Positions 8,361 to 16,938 of a stretch of DNA of 48,239 bases are shown piece after piece. The DNA is taken from the NCBI GenBank assembly GCA_013152755.1, contig JAADFR010000185.1, positions 1 to 48,239 of the forward strand. Direction: 5' to 3'. How positions within the stretch are numbered: the stretch's first letter is position 1; each line of letters begins with the position of its first letter. The notes under the pieces are model-generated. The model searched no databases. It was not told where the DNA came from and saw only the letters and a program-made list of their open reading frames with translations. The stretch comes from Alphaproteobacteria bacterium (lineage in GTDB: Bacteria > Pseudomonadota > Alphaproteobacteria > Sphingomonadales > Emcibacteraceae). A program made the position numbers and the translations under genes.

Positions 8361-8389
8361 AAAAGGCCGCTTGAAAAACACAAGCGGCC
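8361..8389 (-). terminator. Rho-independent terminator of fliK-flgD-flgE
   Basis: On the minus strand a 9-bp perfect stem GGCCGCTTG/CAAGCGGCC with a 7-base loop is followed by TTTTCT. It begins 23 bp after the flgE stop codon and separates flgE from sciP. Confidence 0.85.
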
Positions 8390-8411
8390 ATCTCTTTAAG
8401 TACTTGATTTA

Positions 8412-9794
8412 TTAGCGTTTAATATTATTCAATTCGGTCAGCATCTCATCCGCTGTGGTGATGATTTTGGTACTGGCCGAAAAGGCTCTTTGAATGGTAA
8501 TCAGGCTGGTAAATTCACCGGCGAGGTCCACGGTCGAGGCCTCCAATGTCTGCGGCGCGACAAATCCGGCCCCGCCGACCCCGGCAAATTTAAGGTTCAA
8601 ACTGCCCGATTGGTCCGATACGGTATAAGAATTTCCCTGCCGCCGGGTCAGCCCGTCCGGGTTCTGGAAGGTGCTGAGCGGAAGCTGAAAAACCTTTTTA
8701 GCCAGACCGTTACTGAACAAGGCGCTGATCACCCCATCCTTGTCGACGGAGACCCCAATCACGTTACCAAATGTCGCCCCGTTGGAGGAAGATGAAATAA
8801 GGGTCGAATCACCGGCAAACTGGGTGATGCCATCACTAAGGCCATCGGTCCCCAAATCAAAGGTAATATTGCCCGCATTCGCCCCACCGGTCCAGTTTAC
8901 AGTAACTGGGTTTAATAAAGCAGGCGTCGTCCCCGCCACATTCAGTGTACCATCACCGTTAAAGGCCATCTGACCACTGATAATCTGTCCGGTGCCCGCC
9001 AATCCCGAAGTTACTTCACTGGGCGGATCGACAAACATTTCCACATTCCACAGATTATCCGCCTGCCGCAAAGCAGCAAATGTCACCGTATGAACGCCCC
9101 CGCGTGCGTCAAAAACCTGTACATTGGTCTGAAAATCAGACTTTACCCCATTCACGGGTGGAATGACACCAGCAGCTATATCCGCCGCATACCCAGCCAT
9201 GGAACCGGCCACGGTGGCCGAGTTATAGGTCGCCCCCGTCACCGCCGCACTAATCGGCTGTGATGATTGCAGGTTAGCCCGCAGAGTCAGGCTTGTGGTT
9301 GCTTCCGCCGTACTGGTCAGATTCGAAACATTGATAGGCTGAAGCCCGCTCAGGACCAAATTGGCAGGTGGCTCGCCATTGCTGTCAAGGGGAACCCCCA
9401 TCAGGAAAAGGCCAGCCGTATTTTTCAGGAAACCATCCGCGTTGGGCGTAAATGACCCCGCTCTGGTGAAGCTGATTTCCGTATTGGGATTCACCGGCTC
9501 ACCCCGGGTGGAGACAACGAAGAAACCAGCGCCGTCAATGCTGAGGTCCGTGGCAGACGTGGAAGATTGCAACAATCCCTGACGACTGATCAGGCTCTGG
9601 GGCAAGGCTTGCACCCCGCCCGGTGAATAGCTGGTAGAGGAACTGGATTCCGTCACCAAAGTGGAAAAATTCGCCCGGGTTTCTTTATAGCCAATGGTGT
9701 TCAGATTGGCGATATTGTCTGAAACCATGCCAAGAGCGGCACTGAAGGCGCCAAGTCCGGATACGCCGGATGCAAGTGATGCGAAAAGACTCAT
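8412..9794 (-). CDS. flgE: Flagellar hook protein FlgE
   Basis: 460 aa. The N-terminal rod/hook motif is clear: ASGVSGLGAFSAALGMVSDNIANLNTIGYKE around residues 8-38, followed by a Ser-rich stretch. The C-terminus carries the matching FlgE/FlgG helix, VDLAGEFTSLITIQRAFSAS and ITTADEMLTELNNI. The variable Gly/Ala/Thr/Asn-rich middle would form the outer hook domains. FlgE polymerises into the hook under the FlgD cap, with length set by FliK. It is the last gene of the fliK-flgD-flgE unit and is followed by a strong terminator. A small hairpin (CGGGAAAAATTCCCG) lies in the 105-bp gap upstream. Confidence 0.95.
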   Translation of the reverse strand: MSLFASLASGVSGLGAFSAALGMVSDNIANLNTIGYKETRANFSTLVTESSSSTSYSPGGVQALPQSLISRQGLLQSSTSATDLSIDGAGFFVVSTRGEPVNPNTEISFTRAGSFTPNADGFLKNTAGLFLMGVPLDSNGEPPANLVLSGLQPINVSNLTSTAEATTSLTLRANLQSSQPISAAVTGATYNSATVAGSMAGYAADIAAGVIPPVNGVKSDFQTNVQVFDARGGVHTVTFAALRQADNLWNVEMFVDPPSEVTSGLAGTGQIISGQMAFNGDGTLNVAGTTPALLNPVTVNWTGGANAGNITFDLGTDGLSDGITQFAGDSTLISSSSNGATFGNVIGVSVDKDGVISALFSNGLAKKVFQLPLSTFQNPDGLTRRQGNSYTVSDQSGSLNLKFAGVGGAGFVAPQTLEASTVDLAGEFTSLITIQRAFSASTKIITTADEMLTELNNIKR

Positions 9795-9899
9795 GTCGTA
9801 CTCCTTTTATTGTACCGGGAAAAATTCCCGCAGGTCTGATATATTATTGTGAGCGTTTTACGCGATTAAGCTGGCGACTTCTGCGACAGAGATGAATAG

Positions 9900-10538
9900 T
9901 TATGGTTTGACAGCCTGAATATTTGAGGTTGCCGTTAAAATGCCGTTGACGGATAAATTCACTTCACCGTTCAAGGCTTCGATGGTTTCCACCCGTCCTT
10001 TGGAATAGATGGCAAATTGTACATCTGTCCCGTTTGCTGTCTGAGCAGACAGACTTAACTGATATATACCATCGGGGGTATTTGCCGGGGCATCCCAAAC
10101 AAAATCGTGTAATCCGGCCTTGTTATTGCCCTGACCTTCAAACAATATCTTGCCCTTGGAATCCGTCACGGTCAATTTTGTTTCCTCTGAATTGGTTTCA
10201 AGGCCATATTCCCATTTGGCCACACCATCCCGCAAACCTGCCCTGTCCGTTTCAATGGTCACTTCCTTGCCCAGATAGCCAACCGCATTGGACATGGCCT
10301 GAGTCTTGGTCTGACTGATGAGATTTTCAAGGTTTTTATTGGTGGTAATGGATTGTTCCACTTGAGAGAAAGATACCAACTGATTGGTAAATTCGCTTGA
10401 GTCCATGGGATCCAACGGATCCTGAAACTGCAACTGGGTCGTCAAGAGGGTTAAAAACTGATCAAAATCATCGGCCAGTTTTGTCTCACTCCTTGTCGCT
10501 ACCGATGAATTGGCGGCTGATGCTGCATTGATTTCCAT
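9900..10538 (-). CDS. flgD: Hook assembly scaffold protein FlgD
   Basis: 212 aa. The N-terminal signature of hook-cap proteins is present: DDFDQFLTLLTTQLQFQDPLDPMDSSEFTNQLV, about residues 23-56. A tudor/FNIII-like FlgD Ig domain follows, including GLHDFVWDAPANTPDGIYQL. FlgD caps the growing hook so that FlgE subunits polymerise and is discarded at completion. The gene lies 16 bp downstream of fliK and 105 bp before flgE, consistent with one transcript. Confidence 0.95.
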   Translation of the reverse strand: MEINAASAANSSVATRSETKLADDFDQFLTLLTTQLQFQDPLDPMDSSEFTNQLVSFSQVEQSITTNKNLENLISQTKTQAMSNAVGYLGKEVTIETDRAGLRDGVAKWEYGLETNSEETKLTVTDSKGKILFEGQGNNKAGLHDFVWDAPANTPDGIYQLSLSAQTANGTDVQFAIYSKGRVETIEALNGEVNLSVNGILTATSNIQAVKP

Positions 10539-10554
10539 TATCCTGCGTCCTTCG

Positions 10555-12189
10555 TTAAATATTTATATCCAGAAGATTATCTGAATAGGCCATTTTCATT
10601 TGCTGGTGGCTTATTATGCTGTTTGACAAAGCGGGCATTTGATCGAAATCATGTTCACTGCTTTCCCCACTGTCCCGATCTGCTTGTTCAAATTGCCCCA
10701 TATCCTGTTGCTGTTCTTTCAGGGTAAAATTCAGGCTGTTGCCCCCGGCATCAAAGCCGGCATTTTCCAGAATTTTAACCAGTGATCCCTGGTCCCGCTG
10801 AAGCATCTGGAGCGTCCGTTCGCTCTCAACCGTCACCGTGGCCGCCACCTTGCCCTCAGCCAGGAAGTGCATCTTGATGTCCACCTGACCAAGTTCAGCG
10901 GGCTTCAAGGTTATCCTGAAACTCTCCTGACCGCCACCAGACTGTTTGGCAATGGCCATGCTGATTTGTTTGGCAACCATCTGTGGATCAACGCTCAACA
11001 TCTGAGGTCTGGCGTGGCCCGTTTGGGTCAGCCCATTGGCCTGGCTTAGATGCTGGTTCGCGCCCTGACCCACTTCCTGAACGGACAGCAATCCGGTGGC
11101 AAGTTGCGGCGACGTCATCTGTATTGCCCGGCCTTCCGTACTCACCGCCCCCTGACTGACCTCTGTCAGAAATGGGGTTTTAGACATCGAAATGCTGGCA
11201 GTATCAACAATACCAGCGGCTTTATTACTGACCACATCCGTTTTATGGCTAGAGGTTTGGGTGAAATTACGCCCGTTATTCTGTGAATTTTCTTTATTCT
11301 GCGAACTTGCGTTTTTATGGTCAACGACTTGATAACGGCCTGCCGCCTCACCGTCAGAGCGCGCTTTACCCATATCCTTAACGTCGGCTTCTTTTACCAT
11401 CCCATTTTTTTCCGGTTTCTCCGGCACAGGGGCCGCCGCAATGGCCGCCTGTTGGCTAGTTACAACCGGGGCAGGATTTTCCGCTAATGCAGCAGCCTGG
11501 TTAGCGACCGCCGTCACAACGGAAATTTCCTCTGCCGATGTTTCAGCGGGAGCTACTGTCGGCTTTGGCGAAATGTCGGATGCACCCACTTTGGGAGAAG
11601 CCATGGAAGGCGCATCTTTTTTCGGCAGTGAGTTACCTTCTGACTTTTGGCCCACAATATTTATACTTTGCCCTACTATAGAGAGATTTTGATCAGGAAG
11701 ACCTTGACCTTCAGGGGCGAATACCGCCGTATTCTCCGGCGTAAAATCCGCTGTGGCCACCTCTACGATTGACGTTTCATTTTGTCCGCCCTCCAAGACC
11801 GGCGCATCAGGCGCTGCAATAACCGGCCCGGCCATCGGAACAATCTGATCTTCTGGAATGACATCTGTTATGAGACCATCTGTGTCAATCAATTCAGACG
11901 TCTGTATATCTGCCTGTCCTTCTGGCTCTTTATTGTCTGCAACACGCCCAAAGCTGCTTTCCAGAGCGTTCAACAAAACCGCCTCACTGGACACACCCTT
12001 ACCTGTCAGTCTTTCTTTAAATGGAATAATTTTCTCATCTGTAGCCTGAACCAGCTGATCTGCAAAGGCTTTGCCCTCGCCTTTGGGTGTTGTCTGCGCC
12101 CCCTTCCCATCACCGGACACAAGCTGTCCACCGCCAGCCGTGGGGGCAGCGGAGATAACATTTGTGAATAGTTCAGTACTCAGAGTCAT
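10555..12189 (-). CDS. fliK: Flagellar hook-length control protein FliK
   Basis: 544 aa. The first 400 residues are low-complexity, Pro/Ala/Gln/Ser-rich, as expected of the secreted ruler region. The C-terminal Flg_hook domain (about 405-490) contains the family core LKPAELGQVDIKMHFLAEGK and MLQRDQGSLVKILENAGFD. FliK measures the hook and triggers the export switch at FlhB. The gene starts an operon with flgD and flgE. A near-consensus sigma-54 promoter lies 46 bp upstream. Only the C-terminal domain gives the identity, but context makes it secure. Confidence 0.92.
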   Translation of the reverse strand: MTLSTELFTNVISAAPTAGGGQLVSGDGKGAQTTPKGEGKAFADQLVQATDEKIIPFKERLTGKGVSSEAVLLNALESSFGRVADNKEPEGQADIQTSELIDTDGLITDVIPEDQIVPMAGPVIAAPDAPVLEGGQNETSIVEVATADFTPENTAVFAPEGQGLPDQNLSIVGQSINIVGQKSEGNSLPKKDAPSMASPKVGASDISPKPTVAPAETSAEEISVVTAVANQAAALAENPAPVVTSQQAAIAAAPVPEKPEKNGMVKEADVKDMGKARSDGEAAGRYQVVDHKNASSQNKENSQNNGRNFTQTSSHKTDVVSNKAAGIVDTASISMSKTPFLTEVSQGAVSTEGRAIQMTSPQLATGLLSVQEVGQGANQHLSQANGLTQTGHARPQMLSVDPQMVAKQISMAIAKQSGGGQESFRITLKPAELGQVDIKMHFLAEGKVAATVTVESERTLQMLQRDQGSLVKILENAGFDAGGNSLNFTLKEQQQDMGQFEQADRDSGESSEHDFDQMPALSNSIISHQQMKMAYSDNLLDINI

Positions 12190-12234
12190 AGTTTTCCATT
12201 TTTTTCATAGGCGTAATGATCTACGAAGTATCTA

Positions 12235-12250
12235 AGCAAATTACGGGCCA
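12235..12250 (-). promoter_or_regulatory. Sigma-54 promoter of fliK-flgD-flgE
   Basis: The minus strand reads TGGCCCGTAATTTGCT, against the consensus TGGCACG-N4-TTGCW. Only one base of the -24 element differs, and spacing between GG and GC is exactly ten. Transcription would start near 12223, about 34 nt before the fliK start. Confidence 0.78.
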
Positions 12251-12363
12251 TTTTTAGCCACCTGACTAATATACTGAAAAATAAGGATAATATTTTCTTC
12301 TCCGGTGGCTTATCACACAGCATCCGGTAATTTCTTCCTGATTTTCAGGGTAAATATTGCTGG

Positions 12364-12438
12364 TCGGCAGAATGAACCCGTCGGCAGAAATATATCTTTG
12401 CCGGAAAAGACCATGTCATATGTTTTTCACATCTGCCG
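12364..12438. promoter_or_regulatory. Cluster of candidate FlbD-binding half-sites
   Basis: TCGGCAGAA occurs twice as a direct repeat 17 bp apart (12364, 12381). It is followed by inverted TTTGCCGGA (12397) and TCTGCCG (12432). The cluster sits 115-190 bp upstream of the fliK -24 element, a normal enhancer distance, and just upstream of the flgK promoter. FlbD, encoded in this window, is the obvious candidate binder, but that is inference. Confidence 0.5.
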
Positions 12439-12444
12439 TCAAAT

Positions 12445-12460
12445 TGGCCTGAGCCTTGCA
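12445..12460 (+). promoter_or_regulatory. Sigma-54 promoter of flgK-flgL
   Basis: TGGCCTGAGCCTTGCA has the GG and GC dinucleotides ten bases apart and a perfect TTGCA -12 element. Two bases of the -24 element differ from TGGCACG. The predicted start is near 12472, giving an unusually long leader of about 220 nt before flgK. Confidence 0.7.
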
Positions 12461-12631
12461 TCTATTATAGGCATGACAGGGATACGACCCAAGCTCAAGC
12501 CCATTGGGATCATAAGGCTATACATATTATTTATGTGCATTTTCAATGCCTTGAAAGGATAACATAGATGTTGAGTACAAATTATATAACGAAATATATC
12601 CCCGCAAGGAGGGGCTATTTTTTCCTGTTAC

Positions 12632-12644
12632 GGCAAGGGTTGCC
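12632..12644. promoter_or_regulatory. Dyad GGCAA-N3-TTGCC in the flgK leader
   Basis: GGCAAGGGTTGCC is a perfect 5-bp dyad sharing its core and spacing with the one in the fliF leader (7704-7716). It lies 48 bp before the flgK start codon, inside the predicted transcript. Confidence 0.4.
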
Positions 12645-12691
12645 TATCAAGAACATCATAATCCCGACCAGAAGTCGTTGAAAGGAATCCC

Positions 12692-14800
12692 ATGTCCATT
12701 AATGCCATTATAAATAATTCCCTGACCGGATTATTCACCAATCAGACGGCACTGCGGGTCACATCCAGCAATATTGCCAACATCAATACCCCCGGTTATG
12801 CCCGGCAAGTTGTACGGCAGGAAGCTATTGTCAATGGCAGCACAATGGGCGGGGTCAGAATCTCGGAAATTGTCCGGGTCGTGGATAAATTTCTGGTCAG
12901 TGCCGTATATGATGCCAATGCCAGCTATTCCCGCTATGAAGTGGAAAATTCTTTTCAGAGCCGGATACAATCCTTACTGGGACGCCCGGACCAGAATAAT
13001 TCCCTGTCCGGCCGCATTGATAATACCTTCAATGCCCTGTCGGAAATGGCCCTTAATCCCCTGTCCCTTGTTCTTAAAGAAAGCACCCTGTCAACGATTA
13101 ACCAGTTCGGCGAGGAAATCGGCGGCCTTGCCCAGCAAATTCAGAATATGCGTCTGGATGCCAGCAATCAGATCGCCCAACAGGTTGACCGCATCAATGC
13201 CCTGACCAAGCGCATCGAAAGCCTGAACCCCCTGATCATCAAAGAGACCCTCACCGGTGGCGAGCCGGGAGCTTTGATCGAGAAACGCGCACAGGCCCTG
13301 ACGGAACTGTCCAATATTGTTGACCTAAATATCACCGATTCCGGGAGCAACAATATTCAGGTTTCCACGTCATCCGGTGTTATTCTGGTGGGAGCAAGCC
13401 GGAAAATCCTGCAATATACGCCGCCGGGCTCGGTGACATCATCAACCCCCTTTTCGCCGATTACGGTACACCAGATAGACAATGCTACAGGTGGGCTTCG
13501 GCCCAGCAATACAACACTGGACGGCGATTTAAAAGCCGGATCACTAAAGGGCTTGCTTAACCTCAGAGACAAAGAGCTTCCCGAGATCGCCCTGCAACTG
13601 GGCAGCATGGCGGCGGGCTATGCCGATGAGCTAAACCGGGTTCACAATTTAAATTCTGCCGTACCAGCTCCCAACAGCATGACGGGCGTCAATACGGGCC
13701 TGTTGGCAACGGACAGGCAGAATTTCACCGGCGAAGCCGTTTTTGCCATTACCAATACCAATGGTGATCTGGTCTCCAAAGTCAATATTGATTTCGGGGC
13801 CATTGGGCCAACCATGAATGATGTCGTAAATGCGGTAAATGCCGGGCTTGGCGGCGCAGGCACCATGGCCCTGTCCAACGGTGTCCTGTCCTTAACCGCA
13901 ACCGCTGCCACAAGCGGCGTGTCAATATCGCAGGTGGATGGTAATGAAAGCAGCCGGGGCGGCCGGGGGTTCTCTCAATTCTTTGGTATGAATAATCTGG
14001 TTCAGGCCCGCGCACCTGCACATTATGAGACCGGGGTCTCCGGTACGGATGCGCATGGCTATACCGCTGGTGATACCATGCTGGTGGAAATGCGGGACGG
14101 TAACGGGGTAAAGCTGACCGAATATACCCTGACCATTGGCGGCACATCCTTTAATGACATATTGACCAACCTGAATGGCAGCACATTGGGGAGTTTTGCC
14201 ACTTTCTCTTTATCGGCCACGGGCGAACTGGTGACAACACCAAAACCCGGCATTGATGATATAAAGCTTCACATAAAAACCGATAATACATCGCGAGGCT
14301 CAACCAATGTTCCCCTATCCAAATTCTTTGGTATTGGGGATTCTTTTCGTACAGATGCCGCCGTTGACTTGAAAGCCAATGATACAATTGCCAATAACCC
14401 GAGCCAGATGGCTCTGGCCCGTTTCGACCAGACCGCCATCGTTGGCGGAAATGCCTTAAGCATCGGGGATCAGACCGGGGCACTGGCCCTGTCAAATTTG
14501 TCCGGGACGGCGCGTAGCTTCGATCGGGCGGGCGGGCTGAGCGCCACGACGGCAACCTTATCCCAATATAGCGCCAACTTGCTGGCTAATCTGGGGCTTC
14601 GGGCTGAACTGGCCAATAATTCAATGGCGGATAATCTTTCGCTCAGCGAGGAACTAACACGAAAATCTTCGGATATATCCGGGGTGAATCTGGATGAGGA
14701 ACTGGGTAATATGGTCATATTCCAGAATGCTTACTCAGCATCGGCCAGATTACTGAGTACCGCCAAGGAATTATTCGATACAATATTACAAATTGTGTAA
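12692..14800 (+). CDS. flgK: Flagellar hook-associated protein 1, FlgK
   Basis: 702 aa. The N-terminal signature is INNSLTGLFTNQTALRVTSSNIANINTPGYARQ. The C-terminal helix is SGVNLDEELGNMVIFQNAYSASARLLSTAKELFDTIL, matching FlgK. The central 400-residue insert is Gly/Thr/Asn-rich and variable. FlgK and FlgL form the hook-filament junction. A clear AAAGGA ribosome-binding site precedes the ATG by seven bases. flgL follows after 24 bp. Expression probably comes from the sigma-54 promoter at 12445. Confidence 0.95.
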   Translation: MSINAIINNSLTGLFTNQTALRVTSSNIANINTPGYARQVVRQEAIVNGSTMGGVRISEIVRVVDKFLVSAVYDANASYSRYEVENSFQSRIQSLLGRPDQNNSLSGRIDNTFNALSEMALNPLSLVLKESTLSTINQFGEEIGGLAQQIQNMRLDASNQIAQQVDRINALTKRIESLNPLIIKETLTGGEPGALIEKRAQALTELSNIVDLNITDSGSNNIQVSTSSGVILVGASRKILQYTPPGSVTSSTPFSPITVHQIDNATGGLRPSNTTLDGDLKAGSLKGLLNLRDKELPEIALQLGSMAAGYADELNRVHNLNSAVPAPNSMTGVNTGLLATDRQNFTGEAVFAITNTNGDLVSKVNIDFGAIGPTMNDVVNAVNAGLGGAGTMALSNGVLSLTATAATSGVSISQVDGNESSRGGRGFSQFFGMNNLVQARAPAHYETGVSGTDAHGYTAGDTMLVEMRDGNGVKLTEYTLTIGGTSFNDILTNLNGSTLGSFATFSLSATGELVTTPKPGIDDIKLHIKTDNTSRGSTNVPLSKFFGIGDSFRTDAAVDLKANDTIANNPSQMALARFDQTAIVGGNALSIGDQTGALALSNLSGTARSFDRAGGLSATTATLSQYSANLLANLGLRAELANNSMADNLSLSEELTRKSSDISGVNLDEELGNMVIFQNAYSASARLLSTAKELFDTILQIV

Positions 14801-14824
14801 AGACACCACAAACAGGATAGCGAC

Positions 14825-15748
14825 ATGACACGGGTATCAAGTTTCGGAAATCAACAGGTTATGCTGAGCAGACTGATGGATAATCAAGCCAGACTGTTCA
14901 AGGATCAGACTCAGATCACAACCGGTAAGAAAGAAGATAGTTACAGCGGACTGGCCACCGAAATTTCAACTCTTCTGGGGGCGAAAACGGTGATTGACCA
15001 GACACAGGGATACTTGCGGGCAGCAGATCATGCGGACCGTTTTTTACGCACCAATGATATTCAGCTCAGCACCATGGTCACCAATGCGGAGAATATCCGC
15101 GACACGATGCTTGAGGCCATTGCCCAGGAAGAAACTTTTGCCCTGAATGAATTGATGGGTGAATCCTATTCAACCATGGTCAGCGCCCTGAACACCAGTG
15201 TCGGCGGCGTTCATGTTTTCAGTGGTGCCCGTTCGGATAAAGAACCTGTGACCGCCAAGACAATCGCCGACCTTACGGCGGCCACCAATGTTGCGGATAT
15301 TTTCCAGAATGACCAACGCCGCCCAACGGCCAAGGTTGGTCAGAATACGACCATGGAATATGGCCTTTTGGCCGATGAAGTAGGACAGGAAGTCTTTCAG
15401 GTCTTTAAAAATATTGCCGATTTCAATGCCGGGCCGTCCGGGCCGCTGGCCGGGAAACTGGACGCCACCCAGATTAACTTTCTCAAGAGTGAACTGGCCA
15501 ATATGGACACAGCTATTGATAATCTGCGGGTTTTAGTGGCCCGAAACGGCACCCGGCAGAAGAATGTGGAAAATTTCACCAAAGAGCATGAAAATCAGGA
15601 AGCCTTCCTGAAAATATTTATTTCCGACATTGAAGACGTCAATGTGGCCGAGGCCATCAGTCGGCTGAATAATGATCAAGTGGCGTTGGAAGCCTCTTTC
15701 AAGATCACCAGCGAACTGACCAACCTGACACTCCTCAACTTTATCTAG
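14825..15748 (+). CDS. flgL: Flagellar hook-associated protein 3, FlgL
   Basis: 307 aa, flagellin-like. The N-terminus (SFGNQQVMLSRLMDNQARLFKDQTQITTGKK) and the C-terminal helix (VAEAISRLNNDQVALEASFKITSELTNLTLLNFI) have the paired coiled-coil pattern of flagellin/FlgL. FlgL is the junction protein between FlgK and the filament. It is translated 24 bp after flgK, with AGGATAG as ribosome-binding site. No flagellin gene follows; mnmA is next. Confidence 0.93.
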   Translation: MTRVSSFGNQQVMLSRLMDNQARLFKDQTQITTGKKEDSYSGLATEISTLLGAKTVIDQTQGYLRAADHADRFLRTNDIQLSTMVTNAENIRDTMLEAIAQEETFALNELMGESYSTMVSALNTSVGGVHVFSGARSDKEPVTAKTIADLTAATNVADIFQNDQRRPTAKVGQNTTMEYGLLADEVGQEVFQVFKNIADFNAGPSGPLAGKLDATQINFLKSELANMDTAIDNLRVLVARNGTRQKNVENFTKEHENQEAFLKIFISDIEDVNVAEAISRLNNDQVALEASFKITSELTNLTLLNFI

Positions 15749-15799
15749 GTTACTAATCTTTTCTTGAAGTCAGGCCATATATGCTATATTGGCCGCCCT

Positions 15800-16936
15800 A
15801 TGACCAATAATACAGACCATATAGACCTGAACTCATTAGGAATCGCCAAAGCTCCCGCAGACACGCGAGTTGTGGTGGCCATGTCCGGCGGCGTGGACAG
15901 CTCCGTGGTGGCCGCTATGCTGAAAGAAGAAGGCTATGATGTAATCGGCATCACCCTGCAACTCTATGATCACGGTATTGCGGTTCAGAAAAAAGGTGCC
16001 TGTTGTGCCGGACAGGATATTCATGATGCCCGCCGTGTGGCCGAGGCCATCAATATCCCCCATTATGTTCTGGATTATGAAAGCCGCTTTCAGGATTCCG
16101 TCATGTCAGAATTCGCCGACAGCTACATCCGGGGCGAAACCCCCATTCCTTGCGTCCGCTGTAATCAGGAAGTGAAATTCAAAGACCTGCTGGAAACCGC
16201 GCGCGATCTTGACGCCGATGTTCTAGCAACGGGCCATTATGTGCAACAGGAAAAATCCGGCGACCATTGGGAAATGTACCGGGCGGTGGATGACAACCGG
16301 GATCAAAGCTATTTCCTGTTTGCCACGACCCAGGAACAGCTTGATTTTCTGCGTTTCCCCTTGGGCAGCATGGAAAAGGACGACGTGCGCAAGCTGGCCG
16401 AAAAATACGGCCTTCAGGTGGCCCATAAACCCGATAGTCAGGATATATGCTTTGTGCCGGGCGGCAATTATGCCAGTGTCATCGAACGGCTACGCCCCGG
16501 CGCGTCCGAGGCCGGAGATATTGTCCATGTGAACGGGGACATTCTGGGCCGCCACAAAGGCATTATCCATTACACCATCGGTCAACGCAAAGGCCTTGGC
16601 ATCGGCGGCGGCGATCCACTCTATGTGGTCAAGCTGGACCCGGATATGAAACAGGTTATCGTTGGCCCGAAAGAGGCTCTGGAGATTTCACGGCTGACCC
16701 TGAAAGAGGTAAACTGGCTGGGTCATCAGGCACTACCGGAAGGCGGCTTGAACATAACCGTCAAGGTTCGTTCCACCAGCGCCCCGGTTCCCGCCGTCCT
16801 ATCACCCCTCAACGGCACAGGCCATGCGGAGATAAAGCTACAAACGCCAGAGCAGGGCATTTCTCCGGGACAGGCCGCCGTATTCTATCAGAACGACCGA
16901 TTGCTGGGCGGGGGCTGGATCAGTAAAAGCGCGTGA
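15800..16936 (+). CDS. mnmA: tRNA-specific 2-thiouridylase MnmA
   Basis: 378 aa from the ATG at 15800. The track ORF begins 12 codons earlier, in sequence without family character. The PP-loop [15 protein letters not shown] binds ATP. The catalytic cysteines are in [13 protein letters not shown] and [29 protein letters not shown] belongs to the tRNA-binding middle domain. MnmA thiolates U34 of tRNA-Lys, -Glu and -Gln using a sulfur relay. It lies 51 bp after flgL but is functionally unrelated to the flagellum. Its stop is two bases from the end of the convergent chemoreceptor gene. Confidence 0.97.
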   Translation: MTNNTDHIDLNSLGIAKAPADTRVVVAMSGGVDSSVVAAMLKEEGYDVIGITLQLYDHGIAVQKKGACCAGQDIHDARRVAEAINIPHYVLDYESRFQDSVMSEFADSYIRGETPIPCVRCNQEVKFKDLLETARDLDADVLATGHYVQQEKSGDHWEMYRAVDDNRDQSYFLFATTQEQLDFLRFPLGSMEKDDVRKLAEKYGLQVAHKPDSQDICFVPGGNYASVIERLRPGASEAGDIVHVNGDILGRHKGIIHYTIGQRKGLGIGGGDPLYVVKLDPDMKQVIVGPKEALEISRLTLKEVNWLGHQALPEGGLNITVKVRSTSAPVPAVLSPLNGTGHAEIKLQTPEQGISPGQAAVFYQNDRLLGGGWISKSA

Positions 16937-16938
16937 CG

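Larger units (their letters stand above)
12190..12691. other. 502-bp divergent control region between fliK and flgK
   Basis: The gap contains two sigma-54-like promoters pointing outwards (12250-12235 for fliK, 12445-12460 for flgK). Between them are four CGGCAGA-type half-sites (12364-12372, 12381-12389, 12397-12405 inverted, 12432-12438 inverted). The flgK leader holds the dyad GGCAAGGGTTGCC at 12632-12644. An 85-aa plus-strand ORF (12305-12562) overlaps these sites and is probably not a gene. Confidence 0.7.

Noticed and set aside
12305-12562. 85-aa plus-strand ORF upstream of flgK
   Set aside because: It overlaps the sigma-54 promoter and candidate FlbD sites, has no good ribosome-binding site, and its product has no recognisable features.
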